A stretch of 64,000 bases of DNA from Arthrobacter sp. B1805 (lineage in GTDB: Bacteria; Actinomycetota; Actinomycetes; Actinomycetales; Micrococcaceae). Shown here piece by piece: positions 61,764-64,000 of this stretch; position 1 is the stretch's first letter; every line of letters starts with the position of its first letter. Under the pieces are notes generated by a model. It worked only from the letters and a program-made list of their open reading frames with translations, made no database searches and was not told where the DNA came from. A program made the translations under genes and the position numbers. Location of the stretch: the NCBI RefSeq assembly GCF_002929745.1, contig NZ_PJIQ01000013.1:1-64000 (forward strand), in the 5' to 3' direction.

Positions 61764-63572
61764 ATGACGTACACACCTCCCCCTTCCTTCACCACGCGGC
61801 CTACTTTGCAGGGCACCTTCGGGATGAGCGCATCGACGCACTGGCTCGCCACCGCGTCCGCCCAGGCGGTCCTCGAGCGCGGCGGGAACGCCTTCGACGC
61901 CGCCGTCGCCGGGGCGTTCGTCCTGCACGTCGTCGAACCTCACCTCAATGGTCCCGGTGGAGACATGACCGGGGTCTTCGCGACGGCCGGGGCGCCGGGC
62001 AGGCCGGTCGTCCTCATGGGGCAGGGGCCTGCTCCCGCCGCGGCGACGCGCGAGCACTACCTCGCGGAGGGCCTCGAACTCGTCCCGGGTGCGGGCGCCC
62101 TGGCCGCCGCCGTACCTGCTGCAGTCGACGCCTGGCTGGTCCTGCTGCGCGACCATGGCACCTGGGAACTCGGGGACGTGCTGGCGTTCGCGATCGGGTA
62201 CGCCCGCGACGGACACCCCGTCGTCGGCCGCGTCGGAGCCACCATCGCCGCCGTCGCGGACCTCTTCACCGAGCACTGGCCGACGTCGGCCGCGCTCTGG
62301 ATGCCCGAGGGCAGGGCGCCGCGCGAGGGTGAGGTCATCCGGAACGAGGCCTACGCCCGTGTCCTCGGGTCCCTCGTCAGCGCGGCGGCGGACGGAGCCA
62401 CCCGGAGCGAGCGCATCGACGCTGCCCGGCTCGAATGGCGGACCGGACTCGTGGCGCAGGCCTCCGCCGACTTCGTGCGGACACCGCACCGGCACTCCTC
62501 CGGGCTCGACCACGCCGGCGTCATCACCGTCGAGGACTTCGCAGGCTTCGAGGCGGGCTACGAGGAGGCGACCACCTTCGAGTTCCGAGGCCACGTCATC
62601 GCCAAGACGGGCCCGTGGGGCCAGGGTCCGGCGCTGCTGCAGACCCTCGCCATCCTCGACGGGTTCGACGACGAACGCCTCGACCCGTCCACGGCGATCG
62701 GCGCGCACACCATCCTCGAGGCGCAGAAGCTCGCCACCGCGGACCGCGAGGCCTACTACGGCGACGCCGAGGTTCCCATGGACTACCTGCTCTCGCCGGG
62801 GTATGCGGCCGAGCGCCGATCACTGATCGGTGATCACGCGTCGCTCGAGTTCAGGCCCGGGACGGTGCCGGGCCTCACGCCCTTCACCCCTCCGCTGCGC
62901 ACCGACTACACGCCCCCGGCCCTCGCCGGCAGCAGCGGCTTCGCCGGGGTCGGCGAACCGACTGTCTCGCGCAGCGGGGAGACACGCGGCGACACCTGCC
63001 ACATCGACGTGGTGGACTCGGCGGGCAACATGGTGTCCGCCACCCCGAGCGGTGGCTGGCTGCAGTCCTCGCCGACCATCCCGGAGCTCGGGTTCTGCCT
63101 CGGCTCCCGGCTGCAGATGACCTGGCTCGAGGAGGGCGGTCCGTCCACACTCCAGGCGGGCAGGAGGCCACGCACCACGCTCACGCCGACACTGATCCTG
63201 AAGGACGGCAAGCCTGTCGTCGCACTGGGTTCGCCGGGCGGCGATCAGCAGGATCAGTGGCAACTGCTCTACATCCTCCGCACGATAGTCGGGGGGTACA
63301 CGCCGCAACAGGCCATCGACGCCCCCTCCCTGCACACGACGTCCATCCCCGGATCCTTCTGGCCGCGGACGTGGGAACCGGGCGGCGCCGTCGTCGAGGA
63401 CCGGCTGGGCGAAGACGTCATCGACGACCTCGAACGCCGGGGGCATGTGGTCACGCGGGCAGGGGACTGGTCACTCGGTCGGCTCTCCGCCGTCGCCAAG
63501 GACCATGAGACCGGCGTGCTGTCCGCCGCGGCGAACCCGCGGGGAGCGCAGGGCTATGCTGCCGGGCGCTGA
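61764..63572 (+). CDS. ggt: Gamma-glutamyltransferase family protein (Ntn hydrolase)
   Basis: Protein of 602 residues. The self-cleaving, nucleophilic Thr lies in GDTCHIDVVDSAGNMVSATPSGGW, near residue 410. The N-terminal part has GGNAFDAAVAGAFVLHVVEPH and GPGGDMTG; the C-terminal part has SPGGDQQDQWQL and PTLILKDGKP. No signal peptide is seen, so it may act inside the cell, unlike the secreted E. coli enzyme. Related acylases that open glutaryl-cephalosporin share the fold, so the substrate is not certain. ATG 61764 has only a weak GAAAGTG site. Confidence 0.85.
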   Translation: MTYTPPPSFTTRPTLQGTFGMSASTHWLATASAQAVLERGGNAFDAAVAGAFVLHVVEPHLNGPGGDMTGVFATAGAPGRPVVLMGQGPAPAAATREHYLAEGLELVPGAGALAAAVPAAVDAWLVLLRDHGTWELGDVLAFAIGYARDGHPVVGRVGATIAAVADLFTEHWPTSAALWMPEGRAPREGEVIRNEAYARVLGSLVSAAADGATRSERIDAARLEWRTGLVAQASADFVRTPHRHSSGLDHAGVITVEDFAGFEAGYEEATTFEFRGHVIAKTGPWGQGPALLQTLAILDGFDDERLDPSTAIGAHTILEAQKLATADREAYYGDAEVPMDYLLSPGYAAERRSLIGDHASLEFRPGTVPGLTPFTPPLRTDYTPPALAGSSGFAGVGEPTVSRSGETRGDTCHIDVVDSAGNMVSATPSGGWLQSSPTIPELGFCLGSRLQMTWLEEGGPSTLQAGRRPRTTLTPTLILKDGKPVVALGSPGGDQQDQWQLLYILRTIVGGYTPQQAIDAPSLHTTSIPGSFWPRTWEPGGAVVEDRLGEDVIDDLERRGHVVTRAGDWSLGRLSAVAKDHETGVLSAAANPRGAQGYAAGR

Positions 63573-63582
63573 GGCCTGGCAC

Positions 63583-63621
63583 TGACCCGGACCGGAGCAG
63601 TCCCCGCTCCGTGCCGGGTCA
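63583..63621. terminator. Bidirectional terminator at the gamma-glutamyltransferase 3' end
   Basis: Outer stem TGACCCGG (63583-63590) with CCGGGTCA (63614-63621), inner stem CGGAGC (63593-63598) with GCTCCG (63606-63611). It sits between convergent genes and overlaps the stop of the right-hand gene. Confidence 0.6.
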
Positions 63622-64000
63622 CAGGAACGGACGCAGCGGAGCGAGGATGAGTTCGCTGACCCGCGCAACGACCGGGCGGCTCGACCACTCCTCCTGGGTC
63701 AGCACCCGGCTGTTCGAGGAATCGACCGCGAAGATCTCTTCCATCGTGGCGGCGAGGTCGCGGTCGAAGATCTCGAGGTTGATCTCGTAGTTTCCGGTGA
63801 GGCTGAGCCGGTCGATGTTGGCCGTGCCCACGGTGCTCCACTCGCCATCGATAGTGGCGGTCTTCGCGTGGATCATGGAGTTCTGGTACAGCAGGATCTG
63901 CACGCCCGCGCTGATCAGCGACGAGTAGAACCCGCGGGACAGCCAGTCCGACACCACGTGGTTCGACTCCTCCGGGAGGATCACCCGGACGTCGACGCCG
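63619..64000 (-). CDS. Phospholipase D/cardiolipin synthase-like protein (C-terminus only)
   Basis: The last 126 or so codons of a gene whose 5' end lies beyond the right edge. The HKD motif is complete: MIHAKTATIDGEWSTVGTANID (H-x-K-x4-D), followed by NYEINLEIFD. Cardiolipin synthases (Cls) have two such motifs, of which this would be the second. It likely makes cardiolipin at the membrane. Last residues are LILAPLRPFL, a common Cls ending. Confidence 0.87.
   Translation of the reverse strand, partial: GVDVRVILPEESNHVVSDWLSRGFYSSLISAGVQILLYQNSMIHAKTATIDGEWSTVGTANIDRLSLTGNYEINLEIFDRDLAATMEEIFAVDSSNSRVLTQEEWSSRPVVARVSELILAPLRPFL

Noticed and set aside
1-64000. Mobile elements, tRNA and rRNA genes
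   Set aside because: I found no transposase, integrase, phage protein, cloverleaf or rRNA-like stretch by reading; a tool search could still find remnants.

Overview
The window is GC-rich, densely packed bacterial DNA. Gene style (GTG and TTG starts, AGGAGG-type ribosome sites, mycothiol-type DinB protein, ROK, LacI and ANTAR regulators, a SAM-IV-like riboswitch) fits an actinobacterium, most likely Micrococcaceae (Arthrobacter-like). That placement rests on protein style, not a marker gene. I see no rRNA, tRNA, CRISPR array, transposase or phage gene.

Layout. 1-2330: a copper cassette (CopZ-like chaperone and a CopB-type ATPase that runs off the left edge) behind a CsoR-type operator. 2329-9213: a LacI regulator with two near-identical operators, divergent from an operon of polar amino acid ABC transporter, Gfo/Idh/MocA dehydrogenase and FAD oxidoreductase. 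9375-13991: two SDR enzymes, a ROK regulator and a divergent GH13 alpha-glucosidase. 14250-19578: a DUF1992 protein and a two-gene polysaccharide operon (a BcsA-like GT2 synthase with a large insertion, and a fusion of a GH26-like domain with an OpgC-type membrane domain). 19905-26741: an F420/NADP-type oxidoreductase, a CitA/CitB-like two-component system and a tctCBA-usp operon.

26931-33924: assorted enzymes, regulators and several decayed genes: a PET-hydrolase-like cutinase with an in-frame TAG just before the catalytic histidine, and an orphan ANTAR domain. 33925-37010: a SAM-IV-like riboswitch leading the metQ-metN-metI methionine transporter. 37206-42101: small conserved proteins, a frameshifted DUF3592 paralogue next to its intact copy, a hemerythrin protein and a tiny zinc-ribbon gene. 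42120-49027: a sugar ABC transporter, an aldo/keto reductase, a ScbR-like TetR regulator with iterated repeats upstream, and an AI-2E family transporter.

49020-64000: a 2-hydroxyacid dehydrogenase, an epimerase divergent from its probable TetR repressor with repeated GAGAGCAGTGCTCTC operators, a GT87-type glycosyltransferase, a glutaminase-STAS-cNMP fusion beside an amino acid permease, a pentapeptide repeat protein, a CPBP protease-like protein with a DUF1275 partner, a gamma-glutamyltransferase, and the C-terminus of a phospholipase D/cardiolipin synthase at the right edge.

The strongest candidates for something new are the GT2 / GH26-like-OpgC pair and the interrupted polyester hydrolase gene. 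All functions are inferred from reading the sequence; no database search was run.
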